The notes under the pieces were generated by a model. That model had not been told where the DNA came from. It saw nothing but the letters and a program-made list of their open reading frames with translations, and did not search any database. This document shows, piece by piece, positions 27,124-35,698 of a DNA stretch of 64,000 nt. Made by a program: the position numbers and the translations under genes. Location of the stretch: NCBI RefSeq assembly GCF_016587355.1, contig NZ_BNJF01000004.1, positions 558,001-622,000 of the forward strand, read 5' to 3'. Numbering within the stretch: position 1 is the first letter of the stretch; each line of letters starts with the position of its first letter. The stretch comes from Ktedonospora formicarum (GTDB lineage: Bacteria > Chloroflexota > Ktedonobacteria > Ktedonobacterales > Ktedonobacteraceae).

Positions 27124-27998
27124 TCTATTATTTCATAGAAGAAAACAAGCAAGAGTTCCCCATTGTGGTCATGTGCCGAGTCCTCGATATCTCGGAAAGT
27201 GGCTATTACGCCTGGCGCAAGCGCCCAACCTGCCAGCGTAGGCGAGAAGATGCTCGGCTCACCAATCACATTCGGCAGGTCTTTACCTCTCATCAAGGCA
27301 GATATGGGAGTCCACGCATTCATGTGGAGCTCAAAGATCGGGGAGTCCAGTGCTCCCGCAAACGAGTCGCTCGCCTCATGCATGAGGCAGAACTTCAGGC
27401 CAAACGCAAACGGCGGCGCGTGGTGACGACCAGGAGAGATGCAACGCATCCGGTAGCTCCCAATCTCTTAGAGCGTGATTTTACAGCAACGGCACCCAAT
27501 ACCAAATGGGTCACAGATATCACATATATTCCCACAATACAAGGATGGCTCTACTTGGCAGTCATGTTGGACTTGTATTCACGAGCCGTTGTGGGATGGT
27601 CGATGTCAGCTGAATGCTCCGAAAAGTTAGTGGAAAATGCTTTGAAGATGGCTCTTGCCCGCCGTCGTCCCAAAGCAGGACTGTTGCATCACAGTGATCG
27701 AGGCAGCCAATACACAAGTCTGGCCTATCGAAGCCAGCTTACTCAGGCTGGGATGATCATGAGTATGTCGCGCAAAGGCAATTGTTGGGATAACGCTGCT
27801 ATGGAGTCTTTTTTTGGCACACTCAAGGAGGAATGTGTCGGTGACTCGGTGTATCAGTCTCACGCAGAGGCCAAGCAAGCTCTCTTCACGTACCTGGAAA
27901 TCTATTACAATCGTCTTCGACGCCATTCAACGCTTGGATACATGAGTCCGTTTATCTATGAAAAATTCGGAGAGCAGCAAGCGAAACGTAACGTTTGA
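27120..27998 (+). CDS. IS3-family transposase OrfB
   Basis: The 292-aa integrase-type catalytic protein has the DDE triad in WVTDITYIPT, HHSDRGSQYTS and NAAMESFFGTLKEE, plus the N-terminal HTH_21-like segment (GRYGSPRIHVELKDRG). The final NRLRRHSTLGYMSP is the family signature. It is complete and probably functional. It is made as an OrfAB fusion by frameshift. Confidence 0.93.
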   Translation: MIYYFIEENKQEFPIVVMCRVLDISESGYYAWRKRPTCQRRREDARLTNHIRQVFTSHQGRYGSPRIHVELKDRGVQCSRKRVARLMHEAELQAKRKRRRVVTTRRDATHPVAPNLLERDFTATAPNTKWVTDITYIPTIQGWLYLAVMLDLYSRAVVGWSMSAECSEKLVENALKMALARRRPKAGLLHHSDRGSQYTSLAYRSQLTQAGMIMSMSRKGNCWDNAAMESFFGTLKEECVGDSVYQSHAEAKQALFTYLEIYYNRLRRHSTLGYMSPFIYEKFGEQQAKRNV

Positions 27999-28442
27999 CG
28001 TATTCTATTTTATCATATTATAATAGAAACGTTAACGTTATGTAACGTAGAAACATCTCCCATCTTTCTCCGCTCCAATCGGTGGAGGCTCTACAAAAAC
28101 GGGTCAAGGTCATCCGCCAAAGATCACGCAAGCGTACAAAGAGCAGGTCTTGGCAGCAGTCCGGCGTCGGCCCCGCAGCTTAGATCAGCCATATTCGATG
28201 TGGACATTGCAACGGCTCGCCGATTACATGGCAGAACAAACAGGCATTCGAGCGTCCATCGAAACCGTGCGTCAGGTGCTCAAAGCCGGAGAGGTCGTGC
28301 TCTCGCGTCCTCAACACAAAGTAAGTAGCCCTGATCCAGAGTATCTGGAAAAAAAAAGACGATCGAAGAGGCGCGTGACGGTCTAAAAGAGGGAGACGTC
28401 TTTTATTATGCCGACGAGTTCAATCTCAGTTGGTTTCCAACG

Positions 28443-28922
28443 TTGCGTGCGATGTGGAGCCGAAAAGGACGGCAGGTCATGATCCCAACGCCCAAGCAGC
28501 CGGACAAGTATTATGGCATTGGAGCTGTGAACTATCATACGGGTGAAACGGTGGTCCAGTTTCAGCGTCGCAAGCGCCGAAAGGAGATTGCTCAGTTGCT
28601 GGAAGTCCTGGTTGAGAAGCATCCAACTGGAACCATGTATGTCGCCTGGGATAATGCTGGTACGCATGAGGATGATGAAGTGGAAGAAGTTGTGCGAGCG
28701 GCAGCTGGACGGCTCATCTTGCTCTATCTGCCAACCTATAGCCCCTGGCTCAATCCTATTGAAATGCTCTGGCGGCATTTTCGTCGCGAAGTTACCCATT
28801 GTGAATTGTTTGAGACCAAGCAGGCACTGCTGACGGCGGCCCAAGATTGCTTCGACCGCTTTAACCAGTGCCCGGAAAAAATGCTGTCAGTGATTGGTTC
28901 CAATGCCCAAAAAGTTAGTTGA
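28443..28922 (+). CDS. IS630 transposase catalytic ORF of B2
   Basis: Identical in translation to the B1 catalytic ORF, including YVAWDNAGTH and WLNPIEMLWRHF. It is intact, but its partner N-terminal ORF is split by IS3, so a complete fusion transposase cannot form from this copy. Confidence 0.8.
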   Translation: MRAMWSRKGRQVMIPTPKQPDKYYGIGAVNYHTGETVVQFQRRKRRKEIAQLLEVLVEKHPTGTMYVAWDNAGTHEDDEVEEVVRAAAGRLILLYLPTYSPWLNPIEMLWRHFRREVTHCELFETKQALLTAAQDCFDRFNQCPEKMLSVIGSNAQKVS

Positions 28923-28931
28923 GTGTACTTA

Positions 28932-29260
28932 GGTCCCTCACAACTCCAGGTGACATCAGACGTGGGTGCGCTCCAGGTGCTCATCTCCTCCACCCCACAA
29001 CCTGACGAGGGAGGCATTCTACGACAATCCATATGAGACCCAGGCGACGCTTGATTGCCTGGGCCTCTTCCCTTCACAGCGTTTGGAATGAGGAAGCTTT
29101 CGCCTTTCACTGTTCGTCAGAGACCTCATAACGCAAGCCAAGGAACTCCAGCTGCGAATACGACGTGAGTGATGTATCTTCTGCTGAAGAGCAAGAGGAG
29201 ATACAATAAGAAGATGAAAGGTTGCTTGTTTTCGACGGTAGGTTACAGAGAGGCGGTACT
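28932..29260. other. Intergenic stretch beyond the IS630 chain
   Basis: No supported gene. The stretch looks like degraded sequence with short broken frames; a GC-rich inverted segment (CCCAGGCGAC ... TGCCTGGG, about 29039-29065) could act as a hairpin. Confidence 0.35.
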
Positions 29261-29509
29261 ATGCGGTTAGTGGTTCATCAAAGGAATGTTGTCGCCCACT
29301 TTTCAGGTCCCTGGGAAGTGGCCCAATTAGAGGCATTGGCCGAGCAAGGGAGAGCATGGGCGCGTTTCTCACGCGTGAGCGGAGGGCTGCCCATTGGTGA
29401 GATCGAGAGTCAGACACACGAAGTGCGATTGTATGAGGGGGTGGAGGTTGGGAGTCGGCAGGTTGTGTTCCTGCTTCCCATGGAACAGCAGTGCTCGGCA
29501 GAAGGGTAA
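29261..29509 (+). CDS. Small hypothetical protein, 82 aa
   Basis: ATG 29261 follows AGAGAGGCGG and starts MRLVVHQRNVVAHFSGPWEV. The protein looks beta-rich and soluble with no recognised motif. It is close to other small orphan genes between the IS630 chain and the IS607 element. Confidence 0.4.
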   Translation: MRLVVHQRNVVAHFSGPWEVAQLEALAEQGRAWARFSRVSGGLPIGEIESQTHEVRLYEGVEVGSRQVVFLLPMEQQCSAEG

Positions 29510-29605
29510 CGTAGGCGAGATCTACTGGAAAAGAAGACGGAGAGGAAGCATGTGGCGAAACGCCCCCAATGATTGAGTCTGTACTCATCGGTGAGAGGGG
29601 AAGAG

Positions 29606-30022
29606 TCACATCTGTTCCGGGTTGTGAGATTCGGAGTGTTTGTACCGCTGCTTGAGAAAAGCGAGATGAATGCGAGCGCGATTCTCACGAAACCACGCTT
29701 CCTGTGCATCGGCTCTCAGCAGAAACTGCCTCATAAGCTCGGAAGGGATGGTGCATGGACTCCAGACCGGCTCATAGGCGCTATCGGGGTAGAGCAGACT
29801 TTCATGATCTTGAGGATCATCAAGCACACAAGGATCATAGAGGATGCCTGAAGAGGGATCATCAGGGCAGTATCCATAGATGTTGATGATATGCCCATTT
29901 TCTTCGCGGCGAAAGACATATGCCACCTGCCCATTTCCCAAGTCCCCACACACGTGCCTCCCTTGCTGGAGAGAGGAAATAAGCTCAACAAGCGTCTTCC
30001 TGTCGTTGTCCTTTTCTACCAT
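29606..30022 (-). CDS. Hypothetical protein, 138 aa, coupled to the upstream ORF
   Basis: ATG 30022 lies five bases after the stop of the upstream ORF, with GTGGAG as ribosome site. The product (MVEKDNDRKTLVELISSLQQ ...) contains NGQVAYVFRREENGHIINIYG and an acidic middle (DDPSSGILYDPCVLDDPQDH). It resembles no family I can name. A longer in-frame start exists upstream (30178) but runs through the other gene. Confidence 0.5.
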   Translation of the reverse strand: MVEKDNDRKTLVELISSLQQGRHVCGDLGNGQVAYVFRREENGHIINIYGYCPDDPSSGILYDPCVLDDPQDHESLLYPDSAYEPVWSPCTIPSELMRQFLLRADAQEAWFRENRARIHLAFLKQRYKHSESHNPEQM

Positions 30023-30026
30023 ACGT

Positions 30027-30311
30027 TCACTCCACGAGATGATCCCCAGGAAGATCAAGGCCATAATCAACAAAATAGTAGTGCCCGTCCGCAGGGGAAG
30101 AGTCAGCAATTGCATAGGACTCCAGAGGAGCATGATCACATAATGCAGTTGACTGATTGAGCCAGTCCTCAAGAGCAAGAGGTAAGTCGTTCATCTGTTC
30201 GCTGAGCCAGGAGACAAATGCCAGAGCTTTTTCTGGCGTTAAGGTAAGCAAACGCCCATCGGGTAGGGCAAGGCCTATCCAGGTGTGGTTCTCTCCAATC
30301 ATGGGGTTCAT
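30027..30311 (-). CDS. Hypothetical protein, 94 aa, downstream of the IS607 element
   Basis: ATG 30311 gives MNPMIGENHTWIGLALPDGR and a compact soluble protein with LTPEKALAFVSWLSEQMNDL. The frame is also open upstream for 27 codons to the group II intron 3' junction at 30392. It is therefore continuous with exon 2 of tnpB, and splicing would join TnpB to this ORF. It and the following ORF form a two-gene unit of unknown function. Confidence 0.5.
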   Translation of the reverse strand: MNPMIGENHTWIGLALPDGRLLTLTPEKALAFVSWLSEQMNDLPLALEDWLNQSTALCDHAPLESYAIADSSPADGHYYFVDYGLDLPGDHLVE

Positions 30312-30452
30312 AGTTCCGTCGCAACTAGCGAATCCTGACAGAGGACAGGATTTTCTCGCGAGCGGGTTTGTGAGGGAATGACAGCCTGTAGGGTAAACCG
30401 CCAGCGAGGTTCCTTTTCTCCTTTGTCGGTGGAGAAAAAGACCTTTTCCAAC

Positions 30453-30497
30453 GGTTCCCCCCCGAACCGGACTGGCGCGTTTCCACGCATCCGGCTC
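30453..30497 (-). ncRNA. Group II intron domain V hairpin
   Basis: A GAGCCG-ATGCG stem with a GGAAAC terminal loop and the GTTCGGG closing arm are the conserved catalytic hairpin of group II introns, placed 30 nt after the maturase stop as expected. Confidence 0.75.
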
Positions 30498-30527
30498 TCC
30501 AGGAGTCCCTACTTTTTCTTTCCCTTT

Positions 30528-32384
30528 TCAGAGCGGGATATACGCCAGTTCTCCTAATTTCAGGCCGTCATATTTCCCATTGTGGATCTTTCTGTGACAT
30601 GTATGGCATACTGGGATCTGTTTTCGGTTGATAGCCCGGAGTAGGCTATTAAAACCAGTGGCCTCTCGCTTGTGTGAGAGTTTGCGGATATGACGAACAT
30701 GGTGCATGACGTTTTGCTCCGTACTTTCGCATATACAGCACGCTCTGCCTAATTTGGACCGGGTTCTCTGGCGCCTCATGGTTTGAACAAGATCAATATC
30801 GGTCTGGTTTCCTCGTTGAAAGCTTTCCCGATTCTTGCTCCAGTCAGAATTGAGGTAGAAGCTGACTTGTCGGTCCTCTTTGCCCTCTTTTCCTGGAACC
30901 AGGACCGTCAGTGTTTTCCCGAAGCGTTTGAACACTTTGGGTAAGGATATTCGGTATTTCCAAGCCAGAGTGTTTGCAAGCGAGTATTGGAGAATATACT
31001 GAATCCTCTGCATGTGCGCCCAATTGTCTGTGAATCGATAGTAATTCTGGAGTCCCCGGTTTACCCCGCTATACAGGTTGACTATCTGATCCGCGTCGAG
31101 ATCCATCCAAACCGTTCTTGGCAAGGGTTTTCCTTCTTTCGTGCAGAAACGTCTGTCCGTGAGTCTCTTCATGAGCTTGGGCAACGGAGCGTTCATAATC
31201 GTTTCCATACCAGTTGAGCGACGTTTGAACGCTTTTCCTGTCGCGGGGGAGGTTTGGAGCTTAATCTTAGCTTTTCCCCCATTGCCAATTTTAAGAGTGG
31301 TGCCGAGGAAGAGGGCTTCTTCGGCTCTCGCGTTTGTAATGTGGGTTTTATCCTCGCTCAACGTGAGTCGGAGGTGGTCTTGCAAGTACGTTTTCACGTC
31401 TTGTTTGATTTGCTCCGCCAGACTATGGCTCCCGCACACACCTATGAGCCAGTCATCTGCATATCTCAGATACCTGACACGGATGTATTCAGGGTCGTTG
31501 GTCTGTTTCGATGGAGTAGCCCTCATTTGACGAGTGATCTCTTTGAACTCTTTGGTGCGCGTCCTCCTCTGTTTAATCATCCTGTACCGTTTGGCTTGCA
31601 GCGCAAGGTACGTCTGATTCCGGCGTTTCTCTTTTCCCTTTTCTTGTTTCTGTCGTAGTTCCTCCACGAATTCGTCGAGTTTGTGGAGATAGACATTCGC
31701 AAGAATGGGGCTGACGATTCCGCCCTGGGGAGAACCTATTAGACTTTCCTTTTTCTCTCCATGAAGGTCCATGTATCCGGCGTTGAGAAGTTTCCAGATG
31801 AGGTTAAGGAAGCGCTCATCTTTGATCTTCTTTCGCAGGATGGCTACCAGTTTCTGATGATCCAGCTCATCGAAGCAGGCGCGTATGTCCCCTTCGATAA
31901 GCCAGTTCACCGCTGTCCATTTGTCCCGAAAGTCACGAAGCGCCGTATGGCAGCTTCGATTTGGTCGAAATCCGTGGCTGGTTTCCAGGAAATATGGGCC
32001 GTGGGGGCTATCGTAGATCGTTTCCAGGATCATTCGCATGACTTCCTGGACGATTTTATCCCTCACACTTGGAATACCGAGTTTCCTCATCTTCCCATTC
32101 GATTTCGGAATAAACTCTTGTCGTACTGGTTTGAATTGGAATTGTTCGGTTTTCATTTCCTGAATGATCTCCTGGATGCTTTTCAAGGAAAAACCGTCAA
32201 GTGTTTCCCCGTCCGTCCCAGGAGTCATATTCCCTGGTTTCGACTTGATCCGTTCGTAGGCGACAATGTACAGATCTTCCTTGTACATCAGCCTATACAG
32301 GTCGTGGTTGATCCACTCTCTGTTGCGGTTCAGTTGTTGTAGGTGTTCTAATCGTTCCAAGGTCTTCTGACTCATCCGAGTCAA
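30528..32384 (-). CDS. ltrA: Group II intron reverse transcriptase/maturase with HNH endonuclease
   Basis: The 618-aa protein has RT blocks IPSVRDKIVQEVMRMILETI, HGFRPNRSCHTAL, FDELDHQKL, GSPQGGIVSPILANVYLHKL and the catalytic YADD (YLRYADDWLIG). The maturase X domain follows (VNRGLQNYYRFTDNWAHMQR). The C-terminal HNH nuclease has four zinc Cys (CCICE and CHTCHRKIHNGKYDG) and MHHVRHI. It should splice and retrohome its intron. It may also serve the related ORF-less intron 4.3 kb away. Confidence 0.93.
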   Translation of the reverse strand: MTRMSQKTLERLEHLQQLNRNREWINHDLYRLMYKEDLYIVAYERIKSKPGNMTPGTDGETLDGFSLKSIQEIIQEMKTEQFQFKPVRQEFIPKSNGKMRKLGIPSVRDKIVQEVMRMILETIYDSPHGPYFLETSHGFRPNRSCHTALRDFRDKWTAVNWLIEGDIRACFDELDHQKLVAILRKKIKDERFLNLIWKLLNAGYMDLHGEKKESLIGSPQGGIVSPILANVYLHKLDEFVEELRQKQEKGKEKRRNQTYLALQAKRYRMIKQRRTRTKEFKEITRQMRATPSKQTNDPEYIRVRYLRYADDWLIGVCGSHSLAEQIKQDVKTYLQDHLRLTLSEDKTHITNARAEEALFLGTTLKIGNGGKAKIKLQTSPATGKAFKRRSTGMETIMNAPLPKLMKRLTDRRFCTKEGKPLPRTVWMDLDADQIVNLYSGVNRGLQNYYRFTDNWAHMQRIQYILQYSLANTLAWKYRISLPKVFKRFGKTLTVLVPGKEGKEDRQVSFYLNSDWSKNRESFQRGNQTDIDLVQTMRRQRTRSKLGRACCICESTEQNVMHHVRHIRKLSHKREATGFNSLLRAINRKQIPVCHTCHRKIHNGKYDGLKLGELAYIPL

Positions 32385-32872
32385 CCTCCTCCTTTTAGAA
32401 CTGACTCCCTGGAACCCTTCCCCCTGTCTCTCCCGTTACGGTGAGCGTTTGAGTACTACGGTTCCTCCGTTGCCCTGCGCATCTCCACGTTTAGGCAATC
32501 CCCAGGTTACGTGTAATCTTCGCTTCGTATGTAGATCCCCCGTATGTCGTATTTCCCTCCCTGAGAACTGGCTCTGACGCAGGCTATATTCAGTACCCGT
32601 GAGTTACAGAATATCGTCAGACGTGGGTGATGGTACCTATCCCACGGAACGTCCAACTTTCGCCACGACTAGGGTTCAAGCAATCAGCCTTGACCATGTA
32701 CGACCTGGCTGCCCATCTTCTGACCCTGGTACCAGAGTTTCAATGGGCTTTTTGCTCCATGCTCTTTTCCACTCTTTCCTTTCGGGTCGAGGTAAGGAGC
32801 TGCTTTACTCACATTGCCTGAGTGAGGTTCCGTCTGCACGGAACAGAAGATTGCACGCCTCTCTGGGCGCAC

Positions 32873-34108
32873 CACGGGATGGACTACCGGCAGATGAACC
32901 CTGCACTCCCCATCCTCTACTCCCTCCGACCCGAAGGCATCAGGAGCTGCTTTTCTGATGATATTGTAGGACCCGTTGCAATCGGCGTGAATGAGTTGGC
33001 CATTGGATGCCCGATAGAGCCTCCGTGTGATCCGTTTGCCGCTGAAAACAGGCGCATGCTCCCGGCTTTGCTGGTAGGTTGGCAAGGGATCACGATCCAG
33101 GAAACTGGCCTGGCTGGTGTAGCTTTCTTCGGTGAGGATCACCCGGATGCCTTTTTGCTCCGCTTTGTAGGTGAGCATCTCGATGAACCGGGCATGGGGC
33201 ACCTGAACGAAGTTCTGATTGGTCCGTTTCCCCAGGTTGATCTCCTGTTTCCAGCCCACATTGCGACCAATTACGAGCGTTCCAATCCCCTCAGCCACCA
33301 GCACCTCAATCACACAACGCGAGATGGTGTGCAGATCATGCTCCATCCGCCGATTGCGCCAGAGCGTCAAGCGCTCCATGCGCCGCGTATTTCCAGGACG
33401 ACCAAGAGCATGTTGGAGTTCTGCCCGCCGCTTGTTGTAGAACTGATTCGTACTTTTCAGACCGCGCCCGTTAACGACGACCGGGACAAAACCCGGTTTG
33501 TTTGATGTTAGCGCGATCAGATTGTCCAGACCAGGATCGATGCCAGCAATGAGTGCAGGATCGACGGCCGAGCTGCTCGGCTCCTGTTCATACACGATCT
33601 CAACAACGACAAAGCCGTGTTTGGGAACAACACGGACCTGCGTAATCGCCTTGGGATCTTGTTGGGTTTTCATCTGGATGCCTAGCCCCGAAGGCTGAAT
33701 GAGGTGCCGGGCAAGGGTCCGTTTGCTGCGGCTGACGGCCTGCATCGTATAGATGAGGACATTGCGGCCTGTTGTTTTGTGCTTGTATGTGGGAAATTGG
33801 GGGCGTCGGCGAAATGGTGAGGGATCGCGCTTGTAGGCATCGAGCGCTTCAAAGAAGGATTTCCAGTTGCGTTCGAGCAGCAGCAGTATCTGTTGGGCCA
33901 CTTTCGCAGGCAGTGCTTTGTACGCTTCCTGCGACTGCATGCGCCGATCCATTTCATGGTAGTTGAGGTATTTTCCCTCAAAGATGAAGGTCTGACGGAT
34001 CTCATACAACGCCGTATTATAGAGATTTTTAGACGCAAAGCAGGCCGCGTCAAGCGTGGCATAGCGTGGATCACTCCGAAGAATGATGTGCTTTTCAACC
34101 AGGTGCAC
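32873..34108 (-). CDS. tnpB: IS607-family TnpB (RuvC-like RNA-guided nuclease family), exon 1, interrupted by a group II intron
   Basis: A GTG start at 34108, with AGGAATTGGAGG upstream, overlaps the end of tnpA. The protein shows the TnpB N-terminal helical part (FASKNLYNTALYEIRQTF), RuvC-I GIDPGLDNLIAL, and the late Asp in HADCNGSYNIIRKAAPDAF. At the usual RuvC-II position it has VIGRNVGWKQ instead of a Glu-Asp-Leu, and ESYTSQASFLD lacks the CxxC pair of a zinc ribbon. A Glu in ILTEESYTSQ could be a displaced catalytic residue. About 412 codons precede the intron at 32872. After splicing the frame continues PTGCHSLTNPLARK. Confidence 0.85.
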
Positions 34109-34685
34109 GATCGGCCTCCAATTCCTGCACAAGACGCTCTGTTTGGCGTTTGGCACGCCGTTGCCCATAGAGCCGAGCGCAGAACGAGTACACGATACTG
34201 GTGAGGTCCGAGAGCAGGTCTTCTGTGCCATGTTCGGCCTGATTGACGACCTCGATCTCACGCCCATAGGTGTGAAGCAGGGTCTCGATGTAACGGAACC
34301 CGAAGCGGGTCCCCCGGTCCTTGCGTTCAATGACAATACGCCCCACCTTGGGATCGGCCAGCAAGGCCAGGAACTTGGGGCGATTGTCATTCACACCAGA
34401 GCCAATTTCCTTGACCACCTTCCTCACCTGGTAGCCACGAGCGGCACAGTAAGCCACTAGCCGCTCCGCCTGAGTGTCCAGATTGGCCTTGTTCTCGGCT
34501 GAGGACACACGGGTAGAGACAACCGTTGTGGCTTGTACTGGGCTGGCAGTCCTGGCTGGTTCATCGATGAGAATAGTGTGCGCTCCGACGCGCCTGCCCT
34601 GGATTTTGCCGTCGCGAAACCAACGCCAGGCCGTCTCATAGCGGACCCCATGTTGTTTGGCGTAGTCACTGAGTTTCATGCTCAT
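34095..34685 (-). CDS. tnpA: IS607-family serine recombinase TnpA
   Basis: The 196-aa protein has a MerR-like HTH (SDYAKQHGVRYETAWRWFRD) at the N-terminus, then the small serine recombinase domain with nucleophile Ser in VVSTRVSSAENKANLDTQ, ERKDRGTRFG and LTSIVYSFCARLYGQRRAKR. Such enzymes move IS607 elements through a circular intermediate. The gene overlaps tnpB by 14 bases. Confidence 0.9.
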   Translation of the reverse strand: MSMKLSDYAKQHGVRYETAWRWFRDGKIQGRRVGAHTILIDEPARTASPVQATTVVSTRVSSAENKANLDTQAERLVAYCAARGYQVRKVVKEIGSGVNDNRPKFLALLADPKVGRIVIERKDRGTRFGFRYIETLLHTYGREIEVVNQAEHGTEDLLSDLTSIVYSFCARLYGQRRAKRQTERLVQELEADRAPG

Positions 34686-35029
34686 ATCATACCTTGATCC
34701 TCAGTAATTCTCAAGGATTCGCTATATTTTAAACGATCGTTTTTAATACGCTTTCTTTCCTCGCTTGTGTTCAAATAACGTTTCGTACACATCTGTGGAG
34801 ATAGGTTCTATTGTCAGACCATTTCACTTACGCAGCCATTTCACACAACAGCCACCTGATACATTCCCTACAAAAAGTATACAAGCAAAAAAACATTTGA
34901 GTGTGAAACCCACAAGAGTCGAGAGCACGAACTTCTTCGTACCTTGATCAGCTTTTCAAGCGCTAGAGGATGATCTTATTGGCAGATGGTAGTCTTCCCC
35001 TCTTTCCAATTGGTAGTCCTCAGTTCTGG
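34686..35029. other. AT-rich intergenic stretch with IS607 left end
   Basis: The stretch is lower in GC than its neighbours, with TATATTTTAAACGATCGTTTTTAAT near 34721-34745 containing a palindrome (AAACGATCGTTT). This may be the element's left end or the tnpA promoter region. No gene is supported. Confidence 0.4.
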
Positions 35030-35698
35030 ATGAGATACAATGAGAAGCAACACATGTATGAACTGGAGGCTATTTTGCATCAAACGGCTCTTCTCAAACG
35101 AGGATTACTGCTCGAATACCTCACGTTAGGATGGAATGTCATTGGCGTGATTCTCGTGATTCTGGCGGCATATACCGCCCGTTCCGTCGCTCTGGCCGGC
35201 TTTGGCTTGGACTCACTCATCGAAATCTTTGCATCTGTGGTTGTTGTCTGGCAACTCACTGGTGTCAACCTCAAGCGTGAGCGGATGGCGCTTCGTCTTA
35301 TAGGAATCGCTTTCGTTTTGCTGGTGATCTATATCGTTGGACAACTCCTTTATACATTCTTAATCGGACTCCATCCTATCACCTCCGTTAGTGGACTCAT
35401 CTGGATCGCCGCGACCTTCATCGCGATGCTACTACTCGCCTTCGGTAAACGTGTGACTGGACAAAAATTGCAGAACGAAGTCCTGCTCACGGAAGGACGG
35501 GTGACGCTGGTGGATGCGTATCTGGCTGGGGCCGTCCTGTTGGGACTTCTGCTCAATGTCCTCTTTGGTTGGTGGTGGGCTGATCCGCTCGCGTCCCTCG
35601 TTATTATCTACTACGGCGTTCGGGAGGCCATCCATGCGTTCCATGAGAGCCAAGTTGCCGGGCAGGAAAGTGAAACCCAATCCACCACACAAGACTAA
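35030..35698 (+). CDS. CDF-like cation transporter, membrane domain only
   Basis: From ATG 35030 the product is 222 aa; ATG 35054 (MYELEAILHQTALLKRGL) fits homolog starts equally well. Five or six helices are visible. GFGLDSLIEIFASVVVVWQL and VTLVDAYLAGAVLLGLLLN carry the paired acidic residues of the CDF metal site. WWWADPLASLVIIYYGVREA is the family's last helix. The cytoplasmic metal-binding domain of full CDF proteins is absent, which is normal for a small subfamily. The metal is unknown. Confidence 0.75.
   Translation: MRYNEKQHMYELEAILHQTALLKRGLLLEYLTLGWNVIGVILVILAAYTARSVALAGFGLDSLIEIFASVVVVWQLTGVNLKRERMALRLIGIAFVLLVIYIVGQLLYTFLIGLHPITSVSGLIWIAATFIAMLLLAFGKRVTGQKLQNEVLLTEGRVTLVDAYLAGAVLLGLLLNVLFGWWWADPLASLVIIYYGVREAIHAFHESQVAGQESETQSTTQD

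Larger units (their letters stand above)
26756..28112 (+). mobile_element. IS3-family insertion sequence
   Basis: Imperfect inverted repeats TGATCTTTCCCCGATTTGGT(AGAG) and TGACCTTGACCCGTTTTTGT(AGAG) bound 1,357 bp. TCC is duplicated at 26753-26755 and 28113-28115, and the joined outside sequence equals the uninterrupted B1 copy, proving the site. It contains orfA and orfB. Confidence 0.92.
26502..28386 (+). pseudogene. IS630 transposase N-terminal ORF of B2, split by IS3
   Basis: 26502-26755 encodes the first part (MRAPLEIPSL ... PMPGPP) and 28116-28386 the rest (KITQAYKEQVLAAVRRRPRS ... SKRRVTV). These match B1 continuously apart from the IS3 insertion. The gene is disrupted and B2 cannot make its own full transposase, though B1 could supply it. 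Confidence 0.85.
26442..28929 (+). mobile_element. IS630-family element B2, interrupted by IS3
   Basis: Same sequence as B1 but on the plus strand, with TA at 26440-26441 and 28930-28931. It carries an IS3 element at 26756-28112. Without the insert and its 3-bp duplication it is 1,128 bp, exactly as B1. Confidence 0.85.
30393..32872 (-). ncRNA. Group II intron with RT/HNH maturase, inserted in tnpB
   Basis: The 5' end GTGCGCCC is at 32872 and the 3' end GGTTTAC at 30393. Domain V lies at 30453-30497: GAGCCGGATGCGTGGAAACG then CGCCAGTCCGGTTCGGGGGG. The maturase ORF lies in domain IV. Insertion is between codons of tnpB (CATCCCGTG | CCTACAGGC), so splicing restores an open frame. The intron's CTGGC-GG-TAC 3' end and CCTAC 3' exon match those of the ORF-less intron at 25370. 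Confidence 0.85.
30312..34740 (-). mobile_element. IS607-family element carrying a group II intron
   Basis: Contains an IS607-type serine recombinase gene tnpA and an overlapping tnpB, with the tnpB tail interrupted by a 2,480-bp group II intron. The outer ends are not precisely definable. The right end probably lies in the 80 bp after the intron, which hold a hairpin (AATCCTGTCCTCTGTCAGGATT, about 30326-30347). The left end is in the AT-rich region before tnpA. Confidence 0.6.

Noticed and set aside
22806..28929. A simple composite transposon made by B1 and B2 with a duplicated flank
   Set aside because: The 26-bp shared flank next to both copies is better explained as the inverted ends of element A, because each is bounded by TA and the inner sequences diverge right after it.
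32684..32872. The last 63 codons of the raw tnpB frame as a natural TnpB tail
   Set aside because: They begin exactly at GTGCGCCC and match the start of the other group II intron, so they are intron, not TnpB coding sequence.
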